In this document: piece after piece, positions 55,813 through 64,000 of the stretch
Layout of the letters: every line of letters starts with the position of its first letter
Position numbering within the stretch: position 1 is the stretch's first letter
Assembly (NCBI RefSeq): GCF_018256155.1
Contig: NZ_JAERLY010000004.1
Span: 62,001-126,000 of the forward strand
DNA length: 64,000 bases
Source: Gluconobacter sp. Dm-62
Lineage (GTDB): Bacteria; Pseudomonadota; Alphaproteobacteria; Acetobacterales; Acetobacteraceae
Direction: 5' to 3'
Notes under the pieces: generated by a model
Seen by the model: the letters and a program-made list of their open reading frames with translations, nothing else
Database searches by the model: none
What the model was told of the DNA's origin: nothing
Translations under genes and position numbers: made by a program

Positions 55813-56223
55813 ATGTTGTCCTCTTCCCGTTTCTTCTGCCATGCCCTGCTGGCGACCGCCCTGCTGGGAGGGGCGGCACAGGCCCAGACCGCAGGTTTTG
55901 GTCAGCCTTACGCCGCCGGCACGACACTTCCCTCACAGCCGACCGACGGCACAGCACAGGCGCCACAGACCACGAATGGCGGCGAGCATTTCCGTGCGCG
56001 CGGTCATCTCAAGCCGCCACCGGGATATTCCGACACCCCGTCCAACGACTTTGAGCATGGCCCGGACCCGGATCACGAAGCCGGTGTAGAGCGCGATTCC
56101 GTCACGGGTGCGAACCTGTCCAAGTTCGGGTCGTCCTATCAGGGCAGCAACAACACGCAGTCCGGCCAGCTTGGTGACGCAACGGGCAATGGTTATGTCG
56201 CCCCGCGTGGAAACGGCTGGTAA
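55813..56223 (+). CDS. Secreted protein of unknown function
   Basis: I do not recognise this 136-residue protein. It has a signal peptide (about 1-24, ALLGGAAQAQ) and a low-complexity mature part rich in glycine, proline, asparagine, glutamine and threonine, with acidic HGPDPDHEAGVERD in the middle and GSNNTQSGQLGDATGNGY near the end. No cysteines occur in the mature part. It looks largely unstructured, possibly a surface or periplasmic protein. The ATG at 55813 gives the signal peptide; an in-frame ATG at 55789 is also possible. Confidence 0.55.
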   Translation: MLSSSRFFCHALLATALLGGAAQAQTAGFGQPYAAGTTLPSQPTDGTAQAPQTTNGGEHFRARGHLKPPPGYSDTPSNDFEHGPDPDHEAGVERDSVTGANLSKFGSSYQGSNNTQSGQLGDATGNGYVAPRGNGW

Positions 56224-56245
56224 CTCACGCAACCAAAACCCCGGC

Positions 56246-56290
56246 AACCAGTTCTGGTTCTCGTATGAACTCCTGCGAGGATCAGAACCA
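56246..56290 (+). promoter_or_regulatory. Two competing hairpins ahead of the alpha/beta hydrolase gene
   Basis: AACCAG-TT-CTGGTT (56246-56259) is a perfect palindrome. The overlapping TGGTTCT (56255-56261) is an exact complement of AGAACCA (56284-56290), which includes the A of the start codon. The two pairings cannot form together because they share CTGGTT. The ribosome binding site GAGG (56277-56280) lies in the loop of the second. Such a layout could switch translation, but this is inference. Confidence 0.45.
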
Positions 56291-57114
56291 TGCCGTATAT
56301 CACCGCTACTGATGGAACGAGCCTTCACGTCAAGGACATGGGGGCTGGCAAGCCTGTCGTCCTGATCCACGGATGGCCCCTCACCGGGGACATGTGGGAA
56401 AAGCAGACGCTGGCACTGGTCGAGGCGGGTTACCGCGTCATCACCTATGACCGTCGCGGGTTTGGACAGTCCGGCCATCCGATCAACTGCTACGATTACG
56501 ATACGCTGGCCGATGACCTGGCCGTCATTCTCGAACAGCTTGACCTGTGGGATGCAACGCTCGTCGGGTTCTCCATGGGTGGTGGTGAAGTCGCGCGCTA
56601 TCTGAGCCGCCATGGCCGCTCACGCATTTCAAAAACGGTGCTGCTGTCGTCCGTTGTGCCGTTTCTGCTCAAAACATCCGACAATCCCAAGGGCGTGGAC
56701 ATTTCCGTCTTTGATGGCATCAAGCAGAAAATTCGTCAGGACCGGTTTGGCTTCCTGAAGGACTTCATTCCCGACTTCTACGGCGTCAGCATGATCCATC
56801 ACCCTGTCAGTCAGGGCGTACTGGACTGGACATTCCTGCTGGCGACCATGGCAAGCCCGATGGCGACGCTCGACTGCGTGGATGCTTGGGGGACCACCGA
56901 TTTCCGCCCGGATCTTCAGGCCTTCACCGTCCCGACCCTCGTGATCCATGGTACGGCCGACTCAGCCGTCCCGGCGGGCATCGCGGGCGAGAAAGCCGCA
57001 GCTGCCATTCCGGGCTCGACCTGGATTTCCTATGACGGCGCGCCGCACGGGCTTTTCATGACGCACGCCGAGCGGGTGAACGAAGATCTGCTGCGCTTCC
57101 TCGCCACGCCCTGA
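56290..57114 (+). CDS. Alpha/beta hydrolase, non-heme chloroperoxidase type
   Basis: The 274-residue protein begins at the ATG at 56290 and has the alpha/beta hydrolase fold with nucleophile Ser95 (GFSMGGGE), the oxyanion region HGWPLTGDMWE, the acid in VIHGTADSAVP and catalytic His in APHGLF. The pattern YDRRGFGQSG and the length resemble cofactor-free haloperoxidases/aryl esterases. The natural substrate is unknown; peracid formation is known for this branch. It converges with the FUSC gene. Confidence 0.9.
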   Translation: MPYITATDGTSLHVKDMGAGKPVVLIHGWPLTGDMWEKQTLALVEAGYRVITYDRRGFGQSGHPINCYDYDTLADDLAVILEQLDLWDATLVGFSMGGGEVARYLSRHGRSRISKTVLLSSVVPFLLKTSDNPKGVDISVFDGIKQKIRQDRFGFLKDFIPDFYGVSMIHHPVSQGVLDWTFLLATMASPMATLDCVDAWGTTDFRPDLQAFTVPTLVIHGTADSAVPAGIAGEKAAAAIPGSTWISYDGAPHGLFMTHAERVNEDLLRFLATP

Positions 57115-57133
57115 GGCGCGTTAAAACGCGCCT
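57114..57133. terminator. Hairpin spanning the two convergent stop codons
   Basis: AGGCGCGTT-AA-AACGCGCCT is a perfect 9-base inverted repeat (57114-57133). It includes the last base of the hydrolase stop codon and the whole TAA stop of the FUSC gene. It may terminate both transcripts in a gap of only six bases; T-runs are short. Confidence 0.5.
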
Positions 57134-59160
57134 TTGAGAAACGCCCTGCTGACCGGCATTTCGGTGCGCACGATCAGCAGGGAGCCAATGGCCAGCACCA
57201 GATCGTGCCGGATCGACGGGTCCTGTGACTGACGCTCAAGAGCATAAAGCTCGTCGAGTGTCGGATCGATCGTGGCGGTTGTGTGAGTCAGGGGCAGTTT
57301 GCGACGCAGCAGGTTGCGAACCAGCCCGTCCACTGCGGTCACTGCCGTATCCGGCAGGCTGCCATGCTGCGCGAGCTTGCGCAGCATCAGAACGTTCCGC
57401 CCGACCGTCAGGACCGAAAGCGTTCCGCGCAGCATGGCCTCTGCCCGGTCGCTGGACAGCGAACCCGCAAAACGGACGGCCCGCTCCATGCTCTGCGTGC
57501 CTTCATTAATCCAGACATACTCGTCCATCACCACGCCCGGCAGCGCGAGGCGTCGCAGGCTGCGCTTGAGCTGATAGCGCAGCACCTCGCCTGCCCTGGC
57601 AGGAGTGAATGGCAGGACGGCGCGGAAGATCACCACACCCGCACCCAGCCCCAGTAGCAGGGCGATGGTGGTGTTGAACCACCCGATCTCGTCAATACGC
57701 CCCTGATTGTCCATGCCCAGAAGGAACGGAAAGAACGTGCCGTAAGACGCTGCCATGACGGCGGTGGACGGATTGCGGGAGGCCAGCCCTCCCAACATCA
57801 TGAAGAACCCGGCCACAAGGCAGAAGAACGGGTAATTGGCCGTCACCGGCATAACGATGAAGACCGGAATGACGCTCGCAACGGCGGCCCCGACGGCACC
57901 ATAGAAGAAGGCTGCGCTTAGCAGGACCGTGTTCTCGAAGGTTGCAAACCGGGCGCAGACCACGGCGATGAAGGTCAGGAACACGCTGCCCTGCGGCCAG
58001 GCTGTCACTTCCCAGACATAGGCGCCAAACAGCAGCGCAACAGTGGTTCGAACACCGTTACGCATCGAGGCGCGCCAGTCAGGATTGCGGGTCAGGCGAT
58101 GCCGCTCGGACACCGGCGCTCCATCCACGCTCGCACGATAGGATCGCAGGGTTTCACACAGATCCGACAGCATGACTTCCACACCCGTCAGAATAATTCC
58201 TTCGTTTAGCGAATCCTCATCGTCACGTGGCAAAACGGTCTGCATGCGACCGCGACATTCCGCCAGAAGGGCCTCAGCCTGAACCAGCGCGCCAATTCCG
58301 CGACGGTCGGTGACCAGTCGCTCTGGCAACCCGTCCAAAGCGTTCGCCATGTCTTCCAGAAAAGGCCGCAGGGCTTCTGGCTGGTGCGAAACAGATGTCA
58401 TGCGCGTCCGCAGCCCCAGTCCGCGCGAAAGCACGCGCGCGACCAGCCCAAGCGTGACATAGGCGTGCTCGACCTCGTTGCCCTCACTGCGGATTTCGAT
58501 GCGGCTGAATTCGATCTGATCGCTTGAGGCCTGAAGCGAGCCCAGCAGAGCGGACAGGTCGTCCGTGGCACCCGTCTTCTGGCGTAGCACAGCCGTCAGT
58601 GCCGGAATGGCGCGGGTCAGGATGCCCTGAAGACGCTTGCGCAGCTCTTCGCGTGCTCGCCCGGCAACATTGGGGAGCGCGATCATGCCCATGGCCGTCT
58701 CGCAGATCACGCCGAGGAAAATATAGGTGCCGCGGGCCATGGCAATGTTGAAGACATGATCCGGCTCTTTCACCGCGCCCAGCGCAATGATGGTGCAGGT
58801 ATAGCCGGCCAGCACGAGGGCATAGCCGCGGAAGTTGTGCGTCAGAGTGGCCAATCCCGCGCACAGCCCGACCCAGATGGCCAGAGCGGGCAGGAACAGC
58901 CACGGATATTGCGGAAACGCCGCCATGAGCACGATGGCCATCACCATCCCAATCACGGTTCCAACGAGACGCCACCGCCCCTTGGAAATGCTCTCGCCGC
59001 GCGAATTCTGCGCGACGATCCAGACGGTCATGGCGGCCCATTGCGGCTCACCAAGTTCCATCCACAGCGCAATCGCCAGCGCCAGAAGCGCTGCGATCGT
59101 GGTGCGGAGGGCAAACATGACGGACGTAATGGACGGGGCGAACAGCCAGCCAAAATTCAT
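57121..59160 (-). CDS. FUSC-family inner-membrane transporter
   Basis: The 679-residue protein has two clusters of membrane helices (about 12-170 and 375-520), each followed by a cytoplasmic domain, typical of the FUSC/aromatic acid exporter (AaeB, YccS) family. Motifs include ALRTTIAALLALAIALWMELGEPQWAAMTVWIV and RNGVRTTVALLFGAYVWEVTAWPQGSVFL. It likely exports an aromatic or other organic acid. The AaeA membrane-fusion partner is not adjacent. It stands at the end of the minus-strand run gor-FUSC. Confidence 0.88.
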   Translation of the reverse strand: MNFGWLFAPSITSVMFALRTTIAALLALAIALWMELGEPQWAAMTVWIVAQNSRGESISKGRWRLVGTVIGMVMAIVLMAAFPQYPWLFLPALAIWVGLCAGLATLTHNFRGYALVLAGYTCTIIALGAVKEPDHVFNIAMARGTYIFLGVICETAMGMIALPNVAGRAREELRKRLQGILTRAIPALTAVLRQKTGATDDLSALLGSLQASSDQIEFSRIEIRSEGNEVEHAYVTLGLVARVLSRGLGLRTRMTSVSHQPEALRPFLEDMANALDGLPERLVTDRRGIGALVQAEALLAECRGRMQTVLPRDDEDSLNEGIILTGVEVMLSDLCETLRSYRASVDGAPVSERHRLTRNPDWRASMRNGVRTTVALLFGAYVWEVTAWPQGSVFLTFIAVVCARFATFENTVLLSAAFFYGAVGAAVASVIPVFIVMPVTANYPFFCLVAGFFMMLGGLASRNPSTAVMAASYGTFFPFLLGMDNQGRIDEIGWFNTTIALLLGLGAGVVIFRAVLPFTPARAGEVLRYQLKRSLRRLALPGVVMDEYVWINEGTQSMERAVRFAGSLSSDRAEAMLRGTLSVLTVGRNVLMLRKLAQHGSLPDTAVTAVDGLVRNLLRRKLPLTHTTATIDPTLDELYALERQSQDPSIRHDLVLAIGSLLIVRTEMPVSRAFLKGAF

Positions 59161-59241
59161 GCCCGGTGCTGCCCTTCAGAAACTGTGTGACGGCCCGACT
59201 GCGGAGCCTCCGTGAGACCGTTACGCGCCGTCATGGTGTTT

Positions 59242-60636
59242 TCAGCCTGCTTTTCGGGGAACGTGACGTGTGAGGCTCCGCATGGTCACGAACTCCTCCG
59301 CACTGGTGGGGTGCAGGCCGATCGTGCGGTCGAAATCCCGCTTCGTCAGCTTTGCCGTGATCGCGATGGCGAGACCCTGAATAATTTCCGGCGCATCGGG
59401 ACCGATCATGTGAGCGCCAAGCACGATTTTGCTCTGCGCGTCCACGACGAGCTTCATCAGGGTCTTGCCCTTGCGGCCCGACAGCGTCTGGCGCATCGGG
59501 GTAAAGCTGGACGTATAGATGTCCAGATCATGGCTCTGTACGGCTTCTTCTTCGCTCAGCCCGACCGTGGCGAGCGGTTGGGAGAAGAATACGGCTTTGG
59601 GCGTCGTGGCGAAGGACCATTCGCGGCCCGGCTCGCCAAAAAGGCGCTCGGCCAGAATATGGCCTTCGGCAATGGCGGTGGGCGTGAGGTTATAGGTGTC
59701 CGTCACGTCACCGATGGCATAGATGCCGGGCACGTTCGTCGTCGCATCATCGGGCTTGGCCGGAATACGGCCGTCCCAGGTCACCACGCCCGCATTATCG
59801 AGCTTCAGTGGCGCCAGATTGGGATGACGGCCCGTCGCCATGAACACGCAGTCCGTCTCGATGATGTCCCCGCCTTCAAGATGCAGACGATAGCCATCCG
59901 CAACCTTTTCAATCCGCTCCGGGGAACGACCGGGATGCGCCTTGATGCCGTTCAGCGGCAGCAGTTCGGACAGATGGGCGCGCAGCTCGTTGTCAAAGCC
60001 GCGCAGGGGGTGTTGCTGACGGAAGACCAGATCAACCTTCGAACCCAGCCCCGCGAAAATACCCGCAAACTCAACGCCGATATATCCGCTGCCAATGACG
60101 GCGACGCGGTCGGGGCGGTCCGTCAGATGGAAGGCATCGTCCGAGACGATCGCATGTTCAGAGCCGGGAATGTTCAGGCGCGTGGGCGTGGAGCCCGTGG
60201 CGATGACGATGTTCTTTGCCCGGACGCGCTGGACGGACGCATCCGGCGCCAGTTCGGACGGGCCGATCTCAACCGTATGGGCGTCCACGAAACTGGCATC
60301 GCCCGTAAACAGCGTGACCCCGGCCTTTTCCAGCATCGAGACATAGATGCGGTTGAGGCGCTCGATCTCGCGGTCCTTGGCGCTGATCAGTGTGGACCAG
60401 TCATGCGCAACCGGCGCGACATCCCATCCATAGGACGGGGCATCGGCGATCTCGCGGCCATAATCGGCCGCATAGACCATCAGCTTCTTGGGTACGCAAC
60501 CCAGATTGACGCAGGTTCCGCCCCAGTGACGGCGCTCCGCAATCGCGACGCGCGCTCCGTTCTGGGCGGCGATGCGCGCACAGCGCACCCCACCCGAACC
60601 GGCACCAATAACGAACAGATCAAAATCCTGCATCAT
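59242..60636 (-). CDS. gor: Glutathione-disulfide reductase
   Basis: Regenerates glutathione with NADPH. The 464-residue flavoprotein has the FAD loop GAGSGGVRCARIAA, the redox-active disulfide Cys42-Cys47 (GGTCVNLGCVPKK), the NADPH loop IGSGYIGVEFAGI, YAIGDVTD, and the catalytic C-terminal HPTSAEE. It lies 27 bases after the fpr stop, in the same direction. Trypanothione or mycothione alternatives are unlikely in this lineage. Confidence 0.93.
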   Translation of the reverse strand: MMQDFDLFVIGAGSGGVRCARIAAQNGARVAIAERRHWGGTCVNLGCVPKKLMVYAADYGREIADAPSYGWDVAPVAHDWSTLISAKDREIERLNRIYVSMLEKAGVTLFTGDASFVDAHTVEIGPSELAPDASVQRVRAKNIVIATGSTPTRLNIPGSEHAIVSDDAFHLTDRPDRVAVIGSGYIGVEFAGIFAGLGSKVDLVFRQQHPLRGFDNELRAHLSELLPLNGIKAHPGRSPERIEKVADGYRLHLEGGDIIETDCVFMATGRHPNLAPLKLDNAGVVTWDGRIPAKPDDATTNVPGIYAIGDVTDTYNLTPTAIAEGHILAERLFGEPGREWSFATTPKAVFFSQPLATVGLSEEEAVQSHDLDIYTSSFTPMRQTLSGRKGKTLMKLVVDAQSKIVLGAHMIGPDAPEIIQGLAIAITAKLTKRDFDRTIGLHPTSAEEFVTMRSLTRHVPRKAG

Positions 60637-60663
60637 TCCGGCCTTTCGTACCCTTTTGAGACC

Positions 60664-61551
60664 TCAGCGCTCGGCGAAGGCCTTCTCAACGACATACGAA
60701 CCCTGATGGCTCATATTGCCTTCCTCAAAACCCATACGCTCCAGCAGGGCTTCGGTGTCGGCCAGCATTTCCGGCGAACCGCAGATCATGACGCGGTCAT
60801 GCTCGGGATCCAGCTTGTCGATACCCAGATCCTCGAAGATCTTGCCCGTCTCGATCAGCTTGGTGATGCGATCGGTCACGGCATAGTCTTCACGGGTCAC
60901 GGCCGGGTAATAGCGCAGTTTGTCCTTCGCGAACTCGCCCAAGAACTCGTGCTCCGGCAGTTCGTGACGGATGTGATTCTCATAGGCCAGCTCGCCCGAA
61001 ATGCGGACGGTGTGGCTGAGGATCACGTTCTCATAACGCTCGTAAGCCTCGGGATCCTTGATGAGGCTCATGAACGGCGCCAGCCCCGTACCCGTGGACA
61101 GGAAATACAGGTTGCGGCCCGGCTTGAGGTTGTCGAGCAGCAGCGTACCAACCGGCTTGCGGCCGATCAGGACCGTATCGCCGACCTTCACATGGCGCAG
61201 ACGCGAGGTCAGCGGGCCATCGGGAACAGCGATGGAGAGGAACTCCATGTGGTCTTCGTAATTGGCGGACGCGATCGAATAGGCGCGCAGGAGCGGCTTG
61301 CCTTCGACCTCGATGCCGATCATCGCGAACTGGCCATTCTCGAAACGCAGGCCCGGGTCACGCGTCGTGGTGAAGCTGAACAGGCGGTCCGTCCAGTGAT
61401 GGACCGTCAGTACCTTCGCCGGATACAGATGGGCGTATTCCTTGCTCGGCTCGGCAAGACGGTACTGCTTCGGGTGGCCTTCAAACGGCACCAGGCCGGT
61501 CAGGGGCTCGTCGATTGTTGGAGTCGGGGCGGCAAAAGTCGAGGTGGACAT
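60664..61551 (-). CDS. fpr: Ferredoxin--NADP reductase
   Basis: A 295-residue flavoprotein moving electrons between NADPH and ferredoxin or flavodoxin. FAD-binding motif RAYSIASANYED, the NADP motif STGTGLAPFMSLIKDP, and MICGSPEML near the end fit the bacterial class (FPR type). The N-terminal extension of about 35 residues is longer than in E. coli. It shares a divergent gap with the helicase gene and precedes gor by 27 bases, suggesting a common NADPH-dependent redox unit. Confidence 0.92.
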   Translation of the reverse strand: MSTSTFAAPTPTIDEPLTGLVPFEGHPKQYRLAEPSKEYAHLYPAKVLTVHHWTDRLFSFTTTRDPGLRFENGQFAMIGIEVEGKPLLRAYSIASANYEDHMEFLSIAVPDGPLTSRLRHVKVGDTVLIGRKPVGTLLLDNLKPGRNLYFLSTGTGLAPFMSLIKDPEAYERYENVILSHTVRISGELAYENHIRHELPEHEFLGEFAKDKLRYYPAVTREDYAVTDRITKLIETGKIFEDLGIDKLDPEHDRVMICGSPEMLADTEALLERMGFEEGNMSHQGSYVVEKAFAER

Positions 61552-61583
61552 GTCTGGTTCTGTCTCCGGGGCGGAACGGATAA

Positions 61584-61598
61584 CAGGTCACGGACCTG
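61584..61598. promoter_or_regulatory. Palindrome in the fpr/helicase gap
   Basis: CAGGTC-ACG-GACCTG is a perfect 6-base inverted repeat with a 3-base centre, 33 bases upstream of the fpr start and about 50-90 bases upstream of the possible helicase starts. It could be an operator for one or both genes. Confidence 0.35.
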
Positions 61599-61643
61599 AT
61601 AAGGGTCGGGTCTTTTAGCCCAATCATTGCCGCTCGGGAAACC

Positions 61644-61663
61644 CATGCGCGTTGAAGCGCATG
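61644..61663. repeat. Inverted repeat overlapping a candidate helicase start
   Basis: CATGCGC-GTTGAA-GCGCATG is a perfect 7-base inverted repeat with a 6-base loop. The ATG at 61645, one possible helicase start, is inside the left arm. It could form an mRNA hairpin just before the more likely starts at 61669 or 61687. Confidence 0.4.
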
Positions 61664-61686
61664 CCGGAATGACGCACAAGACTCTT

Positions 61687-64000
61687 ATGACAGACGACTC
61701 CATGCCGGACGCCACTCTTTCCGACACTCTTTCCCCGGCCGAACGCGCCCTTCAGCGGGCCGAGACCGAATTCGGGAACTCGCTCGACATTACGTCGCGC
61801 GAACGCCCTACCCTGCTGCGTCAGGTTGCGCGCAGGCTTGAAGGCCCGGAGGCGAGCCTGTCCCATGACGGGCTGATCGAGGCCCTGTGCGTCGTGCGCC
61901 GCAAGACATGGGCGTCCCAGCTCATGAATGTCTGCCGCAGGGCTGGCGAGGTCTGGATTGGCAAAGCCGATACGCAGGACGCGGCCGCTCGCACGCATGA
62001 CCCGCGTGCCGACATGCCTGCCCTGCGCCGGACACTCGACGATGTCCTGATGGCGCGCTGGCAGGAAATGGGCGATTCCCCGCGCGCCGTGCTGGAAGAT
62101 GTCCGGGCCGATCTGGCCGATACCGGGGTGATCCTGTCGAGCGGTCAGCTTGAAAAACTGTCCCAAAGCATCGCAGCCGCATTTGGCAGCGTGGATCTAG
62201 GATTCGAAGACGATCTGCGGATTGCGGAAGAACGCCGCGCCCGGGAACAGGCCGATATTCAGGCCCGTGCGGAAGAACGCAGAACGCGCGAACTCGAACG
62301 CCTGAAGCAGTGGGAAGAGGGACTGGTCAGCTTCGACGAGCTTCCGAATGTCCTGCACTGCTCGCGCCGCGAAGCCCTGCGCTGGATTGCCGAAAACCGA
62401 ATTCCCGTTGCCCGCCGCGAAACGCGTCCGGACGGGATCGAACTGTTCTTCTTCGACCCAACGGAACTCAAACGCCTTCGGACGTTCCTGCCGCAATGGC
62501 GCAGCGGAACCAAAGACCGGCCGGAAGTTCTGGATCTGGGCAACAAGGCCGGTAATGCCGCCATTGCCCGCGTTGCCGCCTTGGACCGTTTTGCCGGGCA
62601 TTTCCGCACGGCCCGGGCGCTGAAACGCCGCATCACGCTGGTGACGGGTCCGACCAACTCCGGAAAATCCTATACCGCGCTCAATGCGCTGGCGAATGCC
62701 GAAAGCGGTCTGGCGCTCGCTCCTCTGCGCCTGCTGGCTCATGAGTTCCGCGAGTCCCTGCTTTCACGCGGCGTTCCGGCATCGCTTTCCACGGGTGAAG
62801 AGCGAATTGAAATGCCGGGCGCGCGTCATCTGGCGGCGACGGTTGAGATGTGTCCGTTCCACAACCCGGTGGACGTGGCGATCATCGACGAAGCGCAGAT
62901 GCTCGCCGATCCGGACCGTGGTGCCGCCTGGACGGCCGCCATCATGGGTGTCCCCGCACGGCATGTTTTCGTCCTCGGCGCGGCGGACTGTATTCCGCTG
63001 GTCAAGCGTATTGCCGAGCTTTGTGACGATCCGGTGGACGAGATCCATCTCGAACGCAAAAGCCCGCTCAAAGCTGGCGAGACACTGCACCTCGATGAGC
63101 TCAAGCCCAGCGATGCCGTCATCGCCTTCTCACGCCGCGAAGTGCTGGATCTGCGCGCCGAGCTCATGGCGCGCGGGCGTCGCGTGGCCGTGGTGTACGG
63201 CGCGTTGAGCCCGGAAGTCCGCCGTGCTGAAGCGGCCCGGTTCAATAACGGGGAAGCCGATATCCTGATCGCGACGGACGCGATCGGCATGGGGCTGAAC
63301 CTGTCGATCCGGCGCGTCGTGTTCAGTGCGCTGCGCAAGTTCGACGGACGGCAGACACGCGATCTGGTCTCGCAGGAAATCAAACAGATCGGCGGCCGCG
63401 CGGGACGCTATGGCAAGCATGAAAGCGGGCTCGTCTGCGTGCTGGCCGGCGCTGGAAGCCCGACTTTCGTCAAGCGGATGCTGAGCGCGTCTCCTGAAGT
63501 TGTCACGGAACTCCGCCCGCTGGTTCAGCCGGATTCGGATATTGTCCGGGCCGTGGCAGAAGAAATTGCCAGCGACAGTCTCTATGGCGTTCTGACGCGT
63601 ATCAAACACGCCGTTCTGCGGGCCGATGATCCGAATTACCGTCTGGCCGACATGGAACAGGCGCTGGAGATCGCAGCCGCTCTGGAAGGCGTCGAGCACC
63701 TCGACCTTTCCACCCGCTGGACTTACGCCATGTGCCCGATTGACGAGCGCGACAATGGCATTCAGCGCCTTGTCCAGTGGGCTGCGGACCATGCTGCCGG
63801 ACGCCCGGTGCCACCACCGGGCACAGGACGCCTGCCGCATCCTGAGCAGGCAGGACGCGAAGAACTGGAACGGGCCGAAAAGCGGCACAAGCGACTGGTC
63901 GCGTGGCGCTGGCTCGCGCTGCGGTTTCCGGACGCCTATCCGGCGCGTCAGGACGCGGAAACCAACACGTCCATTCTTAATGACTGGATCGAACAGGTTC
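61687..64000 (+). CDS. SUV3-like DEAD/DEAH-related RNA helicase, cut by the right edge
   Basis: The frame runs open from 61687 to the end of the window (771 codons seen). After an N-terminal extension of about 310 residues with a charged coiled-coil-like stretch (about 172-212), the helicase core begins: Walker A GPTNSGKS (321-328), LAPLRLLAHEF, the DEAQ box (401-404), and in the second RecA lobe ATDAIGMGLNL and QIGGRAGRYG. This is the mitochondrial SUV3-type helicase architecture found in alphaproteobacteria, where it may unwind RNA for degradation. In-frame ATGs also exist at 61645 and 61669, so the start is uncertain; none has a strong ribosome binding site. It diverges from fpr. Confidence 0.88.
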   Translation, partial: MTDDSMPDATLSDTLSPAERALQRAETEFGNSLDITSRERPTLLRQVARRLEGPEASLSHDGLIEALCVVRRKTWASQLMNVCRRAGEVWIGKADTQDAAARTHDPRADMPALRRTLDDVLMARWQEMGDSPRAVLEDVRADLADTGVILSSGQLEKLSQSIAAAFGSVDLGFEDDLRIAEERRAREQADIQARAEERRTRELERLKQWEEGLVSFDELPNVLHCSRREALRWIAENRIPVARRETRPDGIELFFFDPTELKRLRTFLPQWRSGTKDRPEVLDLGNKAGNAAIARVAALDRFAGHFRTARALKRRITLVTGPTNSGKSYTALNALANAESGLALAPLRLLAHEFRESLLSRGVPASLSTGEERIEMPGARHLAATVEMCPFHNPVDVAIIDEAQMLADPDRGAAWTAAIMGVPARHVFVLGAADCIPLVKRIAELCDDPVDEIHLERKSPLKAGETLHLDELKPSDAVIAFSRREVLDLRAELMARGRRVAVVYGALSPEVRRAEAARFNNGEADILIATDAIGMGLNLSIRRVVFSALRKFDGRQTRDLVSQEIKQIGGRAGRYGKHESGLVCVLAGAGSPTFVKRMLSASPEVVTELRPLVQPDSDIVRAVAEEIASDSLYGVLTRIKHAVLRADDPNYRLADMEQALEIAAALEGVEHLDLSTRWTYAMCPIDERDNGIQRLVQWAADHAAGRPVPPPGTGRLPHPEQAGREELERAEKRHKRLVAWRWLALRFPDAYPARQDAETNTSILNDWIEQV

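Noticed and set aside
59212-61599. 795-codon plus-strand open frame opposite gor and fpr
   Set aside because: It covers two well-defined enzymes on the other strand. The translated product is rich in Arg, His and Asp with no known fold, typical of antisense frames in GC-rich genes.

Overview
The window looks like chromosomal DNA of an acetic acid bacterium, most likely Gluconobacter or a close relative (Alphaproteobacteria, Acetobacteraceae). This rests on recognising protein families and gene order by eye, not on a database search. Pointers are the GC-rich coding sequence, the fused shikimate kinase/dehydroquinate synthase, an iron-type superoxide dismutase, an SMP-30 lactonase, and an OmpH with the GWFVPK-type N-terminus. 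Almost all of the window is coding. I see no rRNA or tRNA gene, CRISPR array, insertion sequence, prophage or replication origin.

Layout. (1) 1-13963, minus strand: a long co-directional run reading rpoZ - rsh(relA/spoT) - acpS - lepB - rnc - era - pyrH - frr - uppS - cdsA - dxr - rseP - bamA - ompH (cut by the left edge). It links transcription and stringent response, lipid and isoprenoid supply, RNA processing and outer-membrane assembly. Many genes overlap by 4-8 bases, and a likely internal promoter lies ahead of pyrH. (2) 14163-15334, plus: a translationally coupled pair of a NYN-domain (LabA-type) protein and a shortened uracil-DNA-glycosylase-like protein; this is the least explained unit here. 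(3) 15373-20509: the MsrPQ periplasmic methionine sulfoxide repair system, a hydroxyisobutyrate-dehydrogenase-family enzyme, iron superoxide dismutase, YajC, a DUF815 ATPase and an orphan membrane protein. (4) 20552-27171: a TonB-dependent receptor diverging from a Rieske oxygenase, a GNAT-Nudix fusion, an SMP-30 lactonase and a CinA/MoaB-type protein. (5) 27216-33541: accA, a tyrosine recombinase (XerD type), a Pro/Ala-rich membrane-anchored protein, aroKB, an OmpA porin behind a long structured leader, and a GtrA protein.

(6) 33624-41466: alaS, beta-carbonic anhydrase, a secreted endonuclease/exonuclease/phosphatase-family protein, a NUDT22-like Nudix protein coupled to methylthioribose kinase, and prfC. 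(7) 41650-50351: a small secreted protein, rpsD with a structured leader, a Kbp-like BON-LysM protein, an MFS exporter and a MATE exporter whose genes overlap tail to tail, then cysS - trmJ - KirBac potassium channel - aldose epimerase. (8) 50398-55595, minus: gltX, an acidic unknown, nicotinate phosphoribosyltransferase, class II DAHP synthase and AlkB; the last four are tightly packed. (9) 55813-64000: a secreted unknown, an alpha/beta hydrolase behind two competing hairpins, a FUSC transporter, glutathione reductase, ferredoxin-NADP reductase and a SUV3-like helicase cut by the right edge.

There is a clear housekeeping core (translation, aromatic amino acid entry, envelope assembly) with several redox-defence genes (msrPQ, sodB, gor, alkB, fpr). 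The unusual material lies in two-gene units of uncertain function and in several perfect inverted repeats in short intergenic gaps.
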